Source of the DNA: Pseudomonas sp. CFBP13508 | GTDB taxonomy: Bacteria > Pseudomonadota > Gammaproteobacteria > Pseudomonadales > Pseudomonadaceae | NCBI RefSeq assembly: GCF_005233515.1 | Contig: NZ_QFZZ01000005.1 | Span: 310,001-374,000, forward strand | Reading direction: 5' to 3' | Length of the DNA: 64,000 nt | Part shown: piece by piece, positions 51,806 through 60,028 of the stretch | Layout of the letters: each line of letters opens with the position of its first letter | Numbering within the stretch: position 1 is the first letter of the stretch | The notes under the pieces: model-generated | What the model was told of the DNA's origin: nothing | The model's input: only the letters and a program-made list of their open reading frames with translations | Databases searched by the model: none | Position numbers and translations under genes: made by a program

Positions 51806-53821
51806 ATGTTCGCGCCTGCCAATCAACCGCGTTTCACGTTGACACTCGAAGGCGCCCGGCATGACCTCAAAGTCCTTGAGTTCACGGGCAGGGAAGCCAT
51901 CAGCCAACCCTTTCGCTTCGAGCTGGAACTGGTCAGCGAGCGGCCGGACCTGGATCTGGAAAGCCTGCTGCATGGTCAGGCGTTTCTGAGTTTCGATGCT
52001 CAGGGTTGCGGTATTCATGGTCAGATCTATCAGGTCGGGCAGGGCGATTCCGGGAAACGTCTGACACGCTATCACCTCAGCCTTGTCCCGCGTCTGACGT
52101 ATCTGGGGCATCGCATCAACCAGCGTATTTTTCAGCATCAGAGCGTGCCGCAGATCATCACGCAGATCCTCAAGGATCATTCGATCCTGCGCGATGCCTT
52201 TGAATTTCGCCTGGGCAGCGAATACCCGGAGCGCGAGTACTGCGTGCAATACGCGGAAAGCGATCTGGCCTTTATCCAGCGCCTGTGTGCCGAAGTCGGC
52301 ATTCATTACCACTTTCAACACAGCCCCGAAGGCCATTTGCTGGTATTCGGCGACGACCAGACCGTGTTCCCCAAGCTGCCCGAGCCGACGCTGTATCTGC
52401 CGGGCAGCGGCATGTCGGCGGGGGCGCCGGCGATTCAACGTTTCAATGTGCGCGTGGAAACCCGCACCAGCGTCGTCACCCGGCGCGACTACAACTTCGA
52501 AAAACCACGGCTGTCGCTGGAAAGTCGCAGTGACGGCGAGCAGCGTCCGGTGCTGGAGGACTATCACTTCCCTGGCCAATTCAATGATCGCGAAACCGGC
52601 AAACACCTGACGCGCCGCGCGCTTGAAAGGCACGTCGCCGATTACCGCCAGGCCGAGGGCAGCAGCGACGAATCCTCACTGGTCTGCGGGCATTTCCTGC
52701 ACCTCACCGAGCATCCGCGCAGCGACTGGAATGATCTGTGGTTGCTCACCGCCGTTGAACATCGCGGCCGCCAGCCACAAGTGCTTGAGGAATCGGTGAC
52801 CAGCGATGGCGAATCCTTCCAGGGCTACCGCAATACTTTCGTCGCCACACCGTGGGACGTGGTCTTTCGTCCGGCACTGTGCCCGGAAAAACCGCGCATG
52901 TCGGGCTACCAACCTGCCGTGGTCACCGGCCCAAAAGACCTGGAAATCCATTGCGATGAATATGGCCGGGTCAAGGTGCAACTGGCCTGGGACCGCGATG
53001 GCGAATTGAACGAGCACTCCAGTTGCTGGCTGCGCGTCGCGACCGGTTGGGCTCACGATCACTACGGCAGCGTGCTGATTCCGCGCGTCGGCATGGAAGT
53101 TTTGGTCGGCTTCATTGATGGCGATGCTGACAAGCCGCTGGTCATGGGTTGCCTGCCCAACGCCGCGACACCGATCCCGCTGGACTTGCCAGCGGACAAG
53201 ACCCGCAGCATTTTCCGCAGCCAGAGCAGCCCCGGCGGTGGTGGTTATAACGAACTGCGCATCGAGGACAAAAAAGGTGCCGAGGAAATCTACCTGCGTG
53301 CCCAGCGCAACTGGACCCAGCACGTGCTCAATGACCAGCAGCTGCAGGTCGACAACCAGCGCAGCGTGGTGGTCACCGGCACTGCCCGGCATGAACTCAA
53401 GTCCGACGAGCAGCGCATCACCCACGGCCAGCGTCAGACCGAGGTCAGGCAGGATGACCATTTGTCCGTGCTTGGCGATCAGCAGGTTCGGGTGAACAGC
53501 CAGGCCACCAGCGCCTCGGCGCAGATCCACATCAGCGCTGGTCAGCAGGTGGTTATCGACGGCGGGGCGAGTGCGACGATTCAGGCTGGCGGGCAGTGGA
53601 TCAACATCGGCCCCGGCGGAATTTTCAGCAGCGTGCCGATTGTTGTGGGTGGCTCGCCAATGGCGGCAACGAGTGCGGCACCGGTGGTGCCGGGATTGCC
53701 GGAGAAACTGATCGCTGCGTCGGCGGCGGTTCTCACCGCCGCACAGATCATGAGTCTCAAAGGTGATGCGCCTTTCTGCGAAGAGTGTGAGCGGTGCAAG
53801 GACGGTGTTTGTGCAGCCTGA
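51806..53821 (+). CDS. vgrG: Type VI secretion spike protein VgrG
   Basis: A 671-residue VgrG/TssI, the trimeric tip of the T6SS needle. The gp27-like base spans about 1-350 (FTLTLEGARHDLKVLEFTGR at the start, GIHYHFQHSPEGHLLVFGDD near 170-190). The gp5-like OB fold is at about 360-450 (HSSCWLRVATGWAHDHYGSV, then GMEVLVGFIDGDADKPLVMG), and a beta-helix needle runs to about 600. There is no large effector domain at the C-terminus; the short tail ends in a Cys cluster CEECERCKDGVC. No other structural T6SS genes are in the window, so it would serve a system encoded elsewhere. Confidence 0.94.
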   Translation: MFAPANQPRFTLTLEGARHDLKVLEFTGREAISQPFRFELELVSERPDLDLESLLHGQAFLSFDAQGCGIHGQIYQVGQGDSGKRLTRYHLSLVPRLTYLGHRINQRIFQHQSVPQIITQILKDHSILRDAFEFRLGSEYPEREYCVQYAESDLAFIQRLCAEVGIHYHFQHSPEGHLLVFGDDQTVFPKLPEPTLYLPGSGMSAGAPAIQRFNVRVETRTSVVTRRDYNFEKPRLSLESRSDGEQRPVLEDYHFPGQFNDRETGKHLTRRALERHVADYRQAEGSSDESSLVCGHFLHLTEHPRSDWNDLWLLTAVEHRGRQPQVLEESVTSDGESFQGYRNTFVATPWDVVFRPALCPEKPRMSGYQPAVVTGPKDLEIHCDEYGRVKVQLAWDRDGELNEHSSCWLRVATGWAHDHYGSVLIPRVGMEVLVGFIDGDADKPLVMGCLPNAATPIPLDLPADKTRSIFRSQSSPGGGGYNELRIEDKKGAEEIYLRAQRNWTQHVLNDQQLQVDNQRSVVVTGTARHELKSDEQRITHGQRQTEVRQDDHLSVLGDQQVRVNSQATSASAQIHISAGQQVVIDGGASATIQAGGQWINIGPGGIFSSVPIVVGGSPMAATSAAPVVPGLPEKLIAASAAVLTAAQIMSLKGDAPFCEECERCKDGVCAA

Positions 53822-54524
53822 AGTACTGACCCCCGAAAATTGGCTGGCGCGGCAGCCGCTGCACGCGTCGGAGCAATTGTTCGCAATTTTCAGCCGCGCC
53901 AGCGATGCCGATGCTTTCAAAGCCTGGCAGGGCACGGCGATTCCGGTCTGGGCCGAGACCATTTATGCCGAGTGGGACGCGGTGATGCCCTATGTGGGAA
54001 TTGTCGCTGCAGACAGTGAGTTTTTACGCTGGGTGATGGAAACCGACTCGCGGGACTGGGGGTGGCTGGCGGTGTCTTCGGCGGATCTTGACGTGCTGGT
54101 CGAACATTTCCGCAGCCTGACTCAAGTGCTGATGCCGGACGGTAAAGCGGTGTTTTTTCGCTTTTGGGATGGTCGTTTTCTGCTGCCTGTTTTGCAGTCT
54201 GGCGAGGTCAATCCCGCGCAATTGCTGCCGGTCGTTTCACGAGCCTTGATCAATGGCCAAGCCATTGAAATCGGGGGCCGTGCGCTGGTTTCGGGGCGAA
54301 TCTTTCCGTGGTGGAACGTGCCGAAATCAGTGTTGGCGCAGACTGATGCAAGCGTACGCATCGCCAATGCTTTGCAATGGCTGAGCGAGGAGCAACCGGC
54401 CGTGTTCGAGGTGTTTCCCGAGGCTGTTTTGCGCTGCAAGGTCGGGCAGTTTTTCAAATTATCGATGTCGGAAGATTCGTCACGATCGGCGCTTCTGGAG
54501 TTTTTGCTGGCAGAGGCAGAGTGA
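53811..54524 (+). CDS. DUF4123 adaptor/chaperone beside vgrG
   Basis: A 237-residue DUF4123 protein. Such proteins (TEC/Tap-type) load a cognate effector on their VgrG. Conserved words include LYAIFSRA-like LFAIFSRASDADAF, GWLAVSS and VFFRFWDGRFLLPVL. I prefer GTG 53811, with AAGGA 8 bp upstream; it overlaps the vgrG end by 11 bp. A start at 53763 would overlap vgrG by 59 bp. The effector normally follows this gene, but no large gene follows here. Confidence 0.82.
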   Translation: MQPEVLTPENWLARQPLHASEQLFAIFSRASDADAFKAWQGTAIPVWAETIYAEWDAVMPYVGIVAADSEFLRWVMETDSRDWGWLAVSSADLDVLVEHFRSLTQVLMPDGKAVFFRFWDGRFLLPVLQSGEVNPAQLLPVVSRALINGQAIEIGGRALVSGRIFPWWNVPKSVLAQTDASVRIANALQWLSEEQPAVFEVFPEAVLRCKVGQFFKLSMSEDSSRSALLEFLLAEAE

Positions 54525-54709
54525 AATTTCGGGGCAAGCGCTTCGGACGTTTCCTTCGAATCGCGGCGGTTTTCATGAACTGGTGCGCGGTAGGTTGCAG
54601 GGATAGTCTTTTCGTTGTCACTGCGAGAGCGGTGGCAGGGGGTAGGATCCCGAACTCTGAAGTGCATAACTGCCGCAGGCTGAATACAAGGGTCAAAGCG
54701 TATTCATGA
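54521..54709 (+). CDS. Possible small gene coupled to DUF4123 gene
   Basis: A GTG at 54521 overlaps the DUF4123 stop as GTGA and opens a 62-codon frame: basic N-terminus, hydrophobic stretch (FLRIAAVFMNWCAVGC), then an unremarkable tail. The start resembles a short secretion or lipoprotein leader (AVGC), but the frame is too short for a T6SS effector. It may be a small immunity-type protein, the stump of a lost effector gene, or noise. No ribosome binding site can be told apart from the coding sequence. Confidence 0.3.
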   Translation: MKFRGKRFGRFLRIAAVFMNWCAVGCRDSLFVVTARAVAGGRIPNSEVHNCRRLNTRVKAYS

Positions 54710-54850
54710 CAAGTTGACGGCGGCTTTGTGCGGGACACGTTTCGACGTGGCTGATTTGGAGTTCTCAGTTCCTACTCCCGCACATGGCTGCCACCCAAAC
54801 CCGTAGGAAGGTCAATGGCGGCTCCACTCAGAACTTCGGGGATGCCAAGA

Positions 54851-55171
54851 ATGACAACGACAAAACATGATCCGCCCTACAAGAAAATCACGCCTCACCC
54901 CGACAACCGCTTCATGGCCCTCACCGGCAATTGCAGCGACATGCCCAGCCTGTTCGTCGACACCCATGTGCCCCTCGATATCCTCATGGACGCTGCCAAC
55001 CACCGCATCCGCGCCGTGGTCCAGGTCCTGGAAAACATGTGCATGCGCGGCTCGATCGAATGCGACTCCGTGATCCTCAGCGACTTTGCCCTGCTGTGCG
55101 CGATTCCATTGCGGGATGGCTGTGATGTGCTGGACGTCATCGGCAAGCGCCTGCGCAGCTTGCCCGCCTGA
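54851..55171 (+). CDS. Small hypothetical protein (DUF3077/DUF6124-like)
   Basis: A 106-residue protein. The segment LFVDTHVPLDILMDAANHRI and the helical remainder resemble the many small Pseudomonas DUF3077/DUF6124 proteins of unknown function, which often end with a two-helix region. This is a loose match by pattern. ATG 54851 was preferred over an upstream ATG at 54815. It has no signal peptide or catalytic motif. It lies between the vgrG group and rlmJ and is followed by a hairpin repeat. Confidence 0.6.
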   Translation: MTTTKHDPPYKKITPHPDNRFMALTGNCSDMPSLFVDTHVPLDILMDAANHRIRAVVQVLENMCMRGSIECDSVILSDFALLCAIPLRDGCDVLDVIGKRLRSLPA

Positions 55172-55180
55172 AGATCAGAG

Positions 55181-55240
55181 GATCGCAGCCTCCGGCAGAG
55201 TGAGCGCCTATCCCGTGGAGCTGCCAAAGGCTGCGATCTT
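55181..55240. repeat. GATCGCAGCC-type inverted repeat (copy 2)
   Basis: GATCGCAGCCTCCGGCAG ... CTGCCAAAGGCTGCGATC, followed by TTTT on the plus strand, so it could terminate transcription from the gene ending at 55171. Related to 43491-43563. Confidence 0.8.
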
Positions 55241-55323
55241 TTGATGTTGAGGCCCACTCGGCTGCGAACCCCTGACTTGCCGCCCGGTAAAAGGTAAACT
55301 TTGCGCCCTTCGCAGGAGCAGCC

Positions 55324-56160
55324 ATGAATTATCGTCACGCCTTCCATGCCGGCAATCACGCCGATGTGTTCAAACACCTGACCTTGACACGCCTCATCGC
55401 TCTGATGTCGCGCAAGGAGCAGCCGTTTGCCTATCTCGACACGCACGCCGGCATCGGTCTGTATGACTTGCAGGGCGATCAGGCCAATCGCACCGGCGAG
55501 TACCTGGAAGGCATTGCGCGGTTGTGGGATCAGCCGGACCTGCCGGCGCTGACTGCCGACTATATGAAGGTGCTGCACGAGATGAACCCGGATGGCCAGT
55601 TGCGCTATTACCCGGGTTCGCCGGAGCTGGCGCGGCGCCTGACGCGGCCGCAGGATCGGGTGATGCTCAACGAAAAGCACCCCGAAGATGGCGTGTTGCT
55701 CAAGGACAACATGGCCGGCGATCGTCGAGTGAAAGTCCATCTGGGCGAGGGCTGGCACGTGGCGCGGGCGATGTTGCCGGTGCAGGAAAAGCGCGCGGTG
55801 ATGCTGATCGATCCGCCGTTCGAGCAACTGGACGAGATGCAGCGTTGCGCGGCGTCGATGAAAGAAGCCATCGGCCGCATGCGCCAGACTGTGGCAGCGA
55901 TCTGGTATCCGGTGAAGGATCAGCGTGCACTGCGGCGTTTCTATCAGGACCTGGCAGGCACCGGTGCACCGAAGTTGCTGCGTGTGGAGCTGCTGGTGCA
56001 TCCGCTGGACACGCCGAACAGCCTGAACGGTTCCGGGCTGGCGATCGCCAATCCGCCGTGGGGGCTTGAGGAAGAGTTGCGTGAGTTGCTGCCGTGGTTG
56101 TCTAAGAAGCTGGGGCAGACCCAGGGTGGCTGGCAGATGGATTGGTTAATAGCGGAATGA
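55324..56160 (+). CDS. rlmJ: 23S rRNA (adenine(2030)-N6)-methyltransferase
   Basis: A 278-residue RlmJ that methylates A2030 of 23S rRNA using SAM. The N-terminus MNYRHAFHAGNHADVFKHL is the family signature, and the N6-adenine methyltransferase motif DPPF lies in LIDPPFEQLDEM. The glycine-rich SAM region is YLDTHAGIGLYDLQ. AGGAG precedes the ATG by about 5 bp. The length matches E. coli RlmJ (280). The gene looks monocistronic. Confidence 0.95.
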   Translation: MNYRHAFHAGNHADVFKHLTLTRLIALMSRKEQPFAYLDTHAGIGLYDLQGDQANRTGEYLEGIARLWDQPDLPALTADYMKVLHEMNPDGQLRYYPGSPELARRLTRPQDRVMLNEKHPEDGVLLKDNMAGDRRVKVHLGEGWHVARAMLPVQEKRAVMLIDPPFEQLDEMQRCAASMKEAIGRMRQTVAAIWYPVKDQRALRRFYQDLAGTGAPKLLRVELLVHPLDTPNSLNGSGLAIANPPWGLEEELRELLPWLSKKLGQTQGGWQMDWLIAE

Positions 56161-56230
56161 AGCTACAAGCTACAAGCTACAAGCTGAAGCGAAAACAGCG
56201 CTTGCAGCTTGAAGCTTGCCGCTAGCAGCT
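56159..56230. repeat. AAGCTACAAGCT-type intergenic repeat
   Basis: Tandem AAGCTAC units (three) on the left and TTGCAGCTTGAAGCTTGCCG on the right form an imperfect hairpin between the convergent ends of rlmJ and msrA. Same word family as 3990-4090 and 45459-45544. Confidence 0.8.
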
Positions 56231-56231
56231 T

Positions 56232-56882
56232 TTAGTTCGGCATGCACACACCGGTGCCGCCAATCCCGCAGTAACCTTCAGGGTTCTTCGCCAGATATTG
56301 CTGGTGATAAGCCTCTGCAAAGTACACCGTCGGCGCCTGGTCGATCTCGGTGCTGATTTCACCCAGACCGGCCTTGGCCAGTTCCGCCTGATACACGTCT
56401 TTGCTTTTCAGTGCCGCATCCAACTGCTCCGGGGTGGTCGCATAGATCACCGAGCGGTACTGAGTGCCGATGTCGTTGCCCTGACGCATGCCCTGAGTCG
56501 GGTTGTGCAGTTCCCAGAACATCGCCAGCAGTTCTTCGTAGCTGACTTTGGCTTTGTCATACACCACCAGCACCACTTCGGCGTGGCCGGTCAGGCCCGA
56601 GCAGACTTCTTCGTACGTCGGGTTCGGCGTGAAGCCACCGGCATAACCGACCACGGTGCTGACCACGCCTTCGCGCTGCCAGAAGCGTCGTTCCGCGCCC
56701 CAGAAGCAACCGAGACCGAAGATCGCAAAATCGACGTCCTGAAAGAATGGACCGAGCAGCGGGGTGTCTTCGAAGACGAAGTGTTTCTCCGGCAGGGTCA
56801 TCGGGGTTTCGCGGCCGGGCAGGGCTTGTTCTTTGGTTGGAAGCACGTTTTTGTTCACCAGAATTTCCGAGCGCAGAACCAT
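56232..56882 (-). CDS. msrA: Peptide methionine-(S)-S-oxide reductase
   Basis: A 216-residue MsrA that repairs oxidised methionine. The catalytic motif GCFWG has Cys59, and the resolving cysteines are in the C-terminal tail (C205 and C213, in YCGIGGTGVCMPN). The length and the extra N-terminal segment match the E. coli-type long MsrA. GAGG lies 6 bp before the ATG. It converges with rlmJ, and a REP element lies upstream. Confidence 0.95.
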   Translation of the reverse strand: MVLRSEILVNKNVLPTKEQALPGRETPMTLPEKHFVFEDTPLLGPFFQDVDFAIFGLGCFWGAERRFWQREGVVSTVVGYAGGFTPNPTYEEVCSGLTGHAEVVLVVYDKAKVSYEELLAMFWELHNPTQGMRQGNDIGTQYRSVIYATTPEQLDAALKSKDVYQAELAKAGLGEISTEIDQAPTVYFAEAYHQQYLAKNPEGYCGIGGTGVCMPN

Positions 56883-56963
56883 GAGCGTTCCTCTCAGTCA
56901 GGTTGGAGGTAAAAAGTCAGACCGCCAGTGTGCCGAATGATGCCGGAATTCGCACTATCAAAA

Positions 56964-57055
56964 CTGTGGGAGCGAGCCTGCTCGCGAAAGCGGTGTGTCA
57001 GGCGACGAAGATGTCGACGGTTTTATCGCCTTCGCGAGCAGGCTCGCTCCCACAA
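56964..57055. repeat. REP element, paired inverted copies (copy 6)
   Basis: CTGTGGGAGCGAGCCTGCTC and its reverse complement ending CTCCCACA, between msrA and the end of the GGDEF/EAL gene. Confidence 0.9.
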
Positions 57056-57077
57056 GGGATCTTCATAGAGGCAGGCG

Positions 57078-59774
57078 TTAGAGGCAAAGCGGCCCACGGG
57101 GATAGCGCTTGAGCGCTTTGATCAGTTCATCACCCGGAATCGGTCGGTCGAACAGATAACCCTGGCCGACGTCGCAACGATGCCGGCGCAGGAACGCCAG
57201 TTGCTCGGCGGTTTCGATGCCTTCGGCGACAACCTTGAGTTTCAGGTTGTGGGCCATGGCGATCACCGCAGAGGTGATTTCCATGTCGTCCTGGTTGTCG
57301 GGAATTTCGTGGATGAAGCTGCGATCGATCTTGATGATGTCGATCGGGAATTTCTTCAAATAACTCAGCGATGAATACCCGGTGCCGAAGTCATCCATGG
57401 CTAGCGTCAACCCGAGGCGCTTGAGCTGGTCGAGTTGCAAGTGCGTGTCTTCGGTGGCTTCCAGCAGCAGGCCTTCGGTCAGCTCCAGTTCGAGCAGACT
57501 GGCCGGCAGCGCTTCTTCCTTGAGGATGTTGGCGATCGAGGCGACCAGATCCGGATCGGAGAACTGTTTCGGTGACAGATTGATTGCCACCTGCAGATTG
57601 CCCAGGCCGGCAGCGGTCAGGGATTTGCTCATGCGACACGCCTGACGGGCGATCCATTTGCCGATCGGAATGATCAGGCCGGTTTCCTCGGCGACGCTGA
57701 TGAACTGGTCCGGGCGAATCATGCCGCGCTCCGGGTGGTTCCAGCGCAACAGCGCTTCCATCCCCAGCAGGCGACCGCTGCGCAGGCACAGTTTCGGCTG
57801 GTAGAACACGTCCAGCTCGTTCTGGGTCAGGGCGCGGCGCAGGTTGTTCTCGACGAACAGTTTGTAACTGGCTTCGGCGTTCAGCGCTTCAGTGAATACC
57901 TGCAACTGGTGTTTACCGTTGGCCTTGGCCTTGTGCAGTGCCAGACCGGCGTTGCGCATCAGGGTTTGCGGATCGCGCCCGTGCAGCGGCGCGCAGGCCA
58001 GGCCCACGGAGCCGGTCACGCTGATCAACTGGTTGTCGACGAACATCGGCTTGTCGAGGGTCATCAGCAACTGACTGGCAATCTGCTGCCCGGCCTCAAG
58101 ATCGGTGTCGTCGAGCAACACGGCGAATTCGTTACTGGCAAAACGCGCCAGACTGCCACTCGGGCTGAGGCTGTTGCGCAGGCGCCGGGCGAGGCTGATC
58201 AACAGTTTGTCGCCGGTCTGGTGGCCGAGGCTGTCGTTGATCCGCTTGAAGTTGTCGATGTCGACCAGCAACAGGCTGATCGGTGTATCGCTGTCGCGGG
58301 CGAAACGCTCGTCGAGATTGCGAATGAATGCCGGACGATTGCCGAGGTTGGTCAGGTTGTCGGTGTAGGCCAGGCGCTCGATACGTTGCTGCGCGAGTTT
58401 GGTCTGGGTGATGTCTTCGTAGATGCCGATGTAATGCGTCAGCTCTCGGTTGTCACCATAGACCTTGGAAATCGACAACTGGCCCCAGTACGGTTCGAGA
58501 TTCTTGCGGCGGCTCTTGAATTCACCCTGCCAACTGTTGCTCTGGGCCAACGCCGAGGGCGCGTCGAACAGCAATTCGCTGAGGTTTTCCAGCGCCGGCA
58601 ATTCCGACAGGCGCTGACCGTGGACTTCCTCGGTGGTGTACTGGGTGATCGCAGTGAAGCTCGGATTGACGTACTCGACCACGCCGTCGCAGTTGACCAG
58701 CAAAAAGGCGTTGGCGCTCTGCTCGACCGCGCGTTGAAACAGGTGCAGGGCGCTGGTGGCGGTGCGCCGGTTGTGATTGTTGATCACCTGCGCAAACTGG
58801 TCGGCCAGTTCACCGGCAAAGGCGATTTCGTCGGACTGCCAGGCGCGAGTGACGCCGGTCTGTTCCAGACACAACACGCCGACCACCTGGCCGTCGACGC
58901 GGATGCTGGCATCGAGCATGGCATTGACGTCACGCGGACGCATCGCCTCGGCCATCTCGCGGGTGCGCGGGTCATGCATGGCGTTGTTTGCGTCGATGGC
59001 GCGGCTGCTGTGCAACGCTTCCATGTAGTCGGGGAAGCCGCTGATATCGATCGGCTCCGGCAGGATGTATTCCTGGGTCGCACGATGGTAGGCGGAGATC
59101 GGCAGCAAGCGCTGACCGTCGAGGTTCCACAGGCTGGCGCAGTCGATTTCGTAGATATCGCAGGCGCAGCGGGTGATCAGTTCGGCGGCTTCCTGCAGCG
59201 AGTTGTGCGTGCTGTAGCGCTGGCGGGCGAGCAACAGAATCAGATCCTGCTGGGCGCGCACGCGCTCCAGATGCTGCAGTTGTTCCTGTTGGGCACGCTG
59301 GTTCAGCTCAAGGGCGATTTGCAGGCGCGAGTTCTGGGTTTCCAGATCCACCGAAGGCAGCGCCTGGGCTTGGTCGAACACCTCGTCGACGGCCAGCAGG
59401 TAGCCGCGCAGCAAATGCCGGTTGTGCTGTTTGTAGGCTTCACCCAATTCGAGGATATTCAACGCGCCGGCGGCGGTGTGCAGGGTGTAGCGCACCACGT
59501 AATGCGCGCTTTTGCTTAGTTGCTGCTGGATTGCGTCATGCAGTTGATAGCGCGCTTCCGGCTCCATCAGGCTGGCGTAGGGCGAGCCGACCAGCGCGCA
59601 GAGCTCGACGGCGGGCTGGCCGAACTGGCGTTCACAGTTGGGGTCGAGGAACAACATCGCCCAACTGGCTTCATTCAAGCGCTCGAAACGCAGCATGCCG
59701 AGCCGCGAGGGCACAGGCAACTGCGTCACTACCTCGGCCGCCGTACGGCTGGCGGCATCGGGTTGGCTCTTCAT
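57078..59774 (-). CDS. Sensor protein with PAS, GAF, degenerate GGDEF and EAL domains
   Basis: An 898-residue soluble c-di-GMP enzyme. Order: PAS-like (about 20-140), GAF (about 190-345), PAS (about 355-470), GGDEF (about 480-635) and EAL (about 645-890). The GGDEF signature is degenerate, ASNEF near 543-547, so cyclase activity is doubtful, though the domain may bind GTP. The EAL domain looks active: EAL near 671, INLSPKQFSDP, ELTEGLL, DDFGTGYSSL and AEGIET. Net effect is probably c-di-GMP breakdown. ATG 59774 was chosen because the upstream extension does not resemble the family; no strong ribosome binding site is visible. Confidence 0.9.
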   Translation of the reverse strand: MKSQPDAASRTAAEVVTQLPVPSRLGMLRFERLNEASWAMLFLDPNCERQFGQPAVELCALVGSPYASLMEPEARYQLHDAIQQQLSKSAHYVVRYTLHTAAGALNILELGEAYKQHNRHLLRGYLLAVDEVFDQAQALPSVDLETQNSRLQIALELNQRAQQEQLQHLERVRAQQDLILLLARQRYSTHNSLQEAAELITRCACDIYEIDCASLWNLDGQRLLPISAYHRATQEYILPEPIDISGFPDYMEALHSSRAIDANNAMHDPRTREMAEAMRPRDVNAMLDASIRVDGQVVGVLCLEQTGVTRAWQSDEIAFAGELADQFAQVINNHNRRTATSALHLFQRAVEQSANAFLLVNCDGVVEYVNPSFTAITQYTTEEVHGQRLSELPALENLSELLFDAPSALAQSNSWQGEFKSRRKNLEPYWGQLSISKVYGDNRELTHYIGIYEDITQTKLAQQRIERLAYTDNLTNLGNRPAFIRNLDERFARDSDTPISLLLVDIDNFKRINDSLGHQTGDKLLISLARRLRNSLSPSGSLARFASNEFAVLLDDTDLEAGQQIASQLLMTLDKPMFVDNQLISVTGSVGLACAPLHGRDPQTLMRNAGLALHKAKANGKHQLQVFTEALNAEASYKLFVENNLRRALTQNELDVFYQPKLCLRSGRLLGMEALLRWNHPERGMIRPDQFISVAEETGLIIPIGKWIARQACRMSKSLTAAGLGNLQVAINLSPKQFSDPDLVASIANILKEEALPASLLELELTEGLLLEATEDTHLQLDQLKRLGLTLAMDDFGTGYSSLSYLKKFPIDIIKIDRSFIHEIPDNQDDMEITSAVIAMAHNLKLKVVAEGIETAEQLAFLRRHRCDVGQGYLFDRPIPGDELIKALKRYPRGPLCL

Positions 59775-59949
59775 GAATGGAACTCGCTTGGAAATATGCT
59801 GAATGCGCCGGGCTCTCGCCCTCTTGTCTGTTGGCTGCGGCAAGGTTGCATCATTGCGGCACCGACTGACAAGAGAGATGAAGGCCAAGTGCTATAAGAA
59901 TATGTCGGCTGCAGTGAACATTTCTCCAGTGCACAACTGAAATGAGCAG

Positions 59950-60021
59950 AAGATCGCAGCCTTGAACAACTCTTGCAGGCGCCACGTAGCCATGTAGGAG
60001 CTGCCGAAGGCTGCGATCTTT
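59950..60021. repeat. AGATCGCAGCC-type inverted repeat (copy 3)
   Basis: AGATCGCAGCCTTG ... CTGCCGAAGGCTGCGATCTT, just after the PhoD-family gene end (minus strand). It has the same outer arms as 43491-43563, but its centre differs. Confidence 0.8.
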
Positions 60022-60028
60022 GGGTGTT

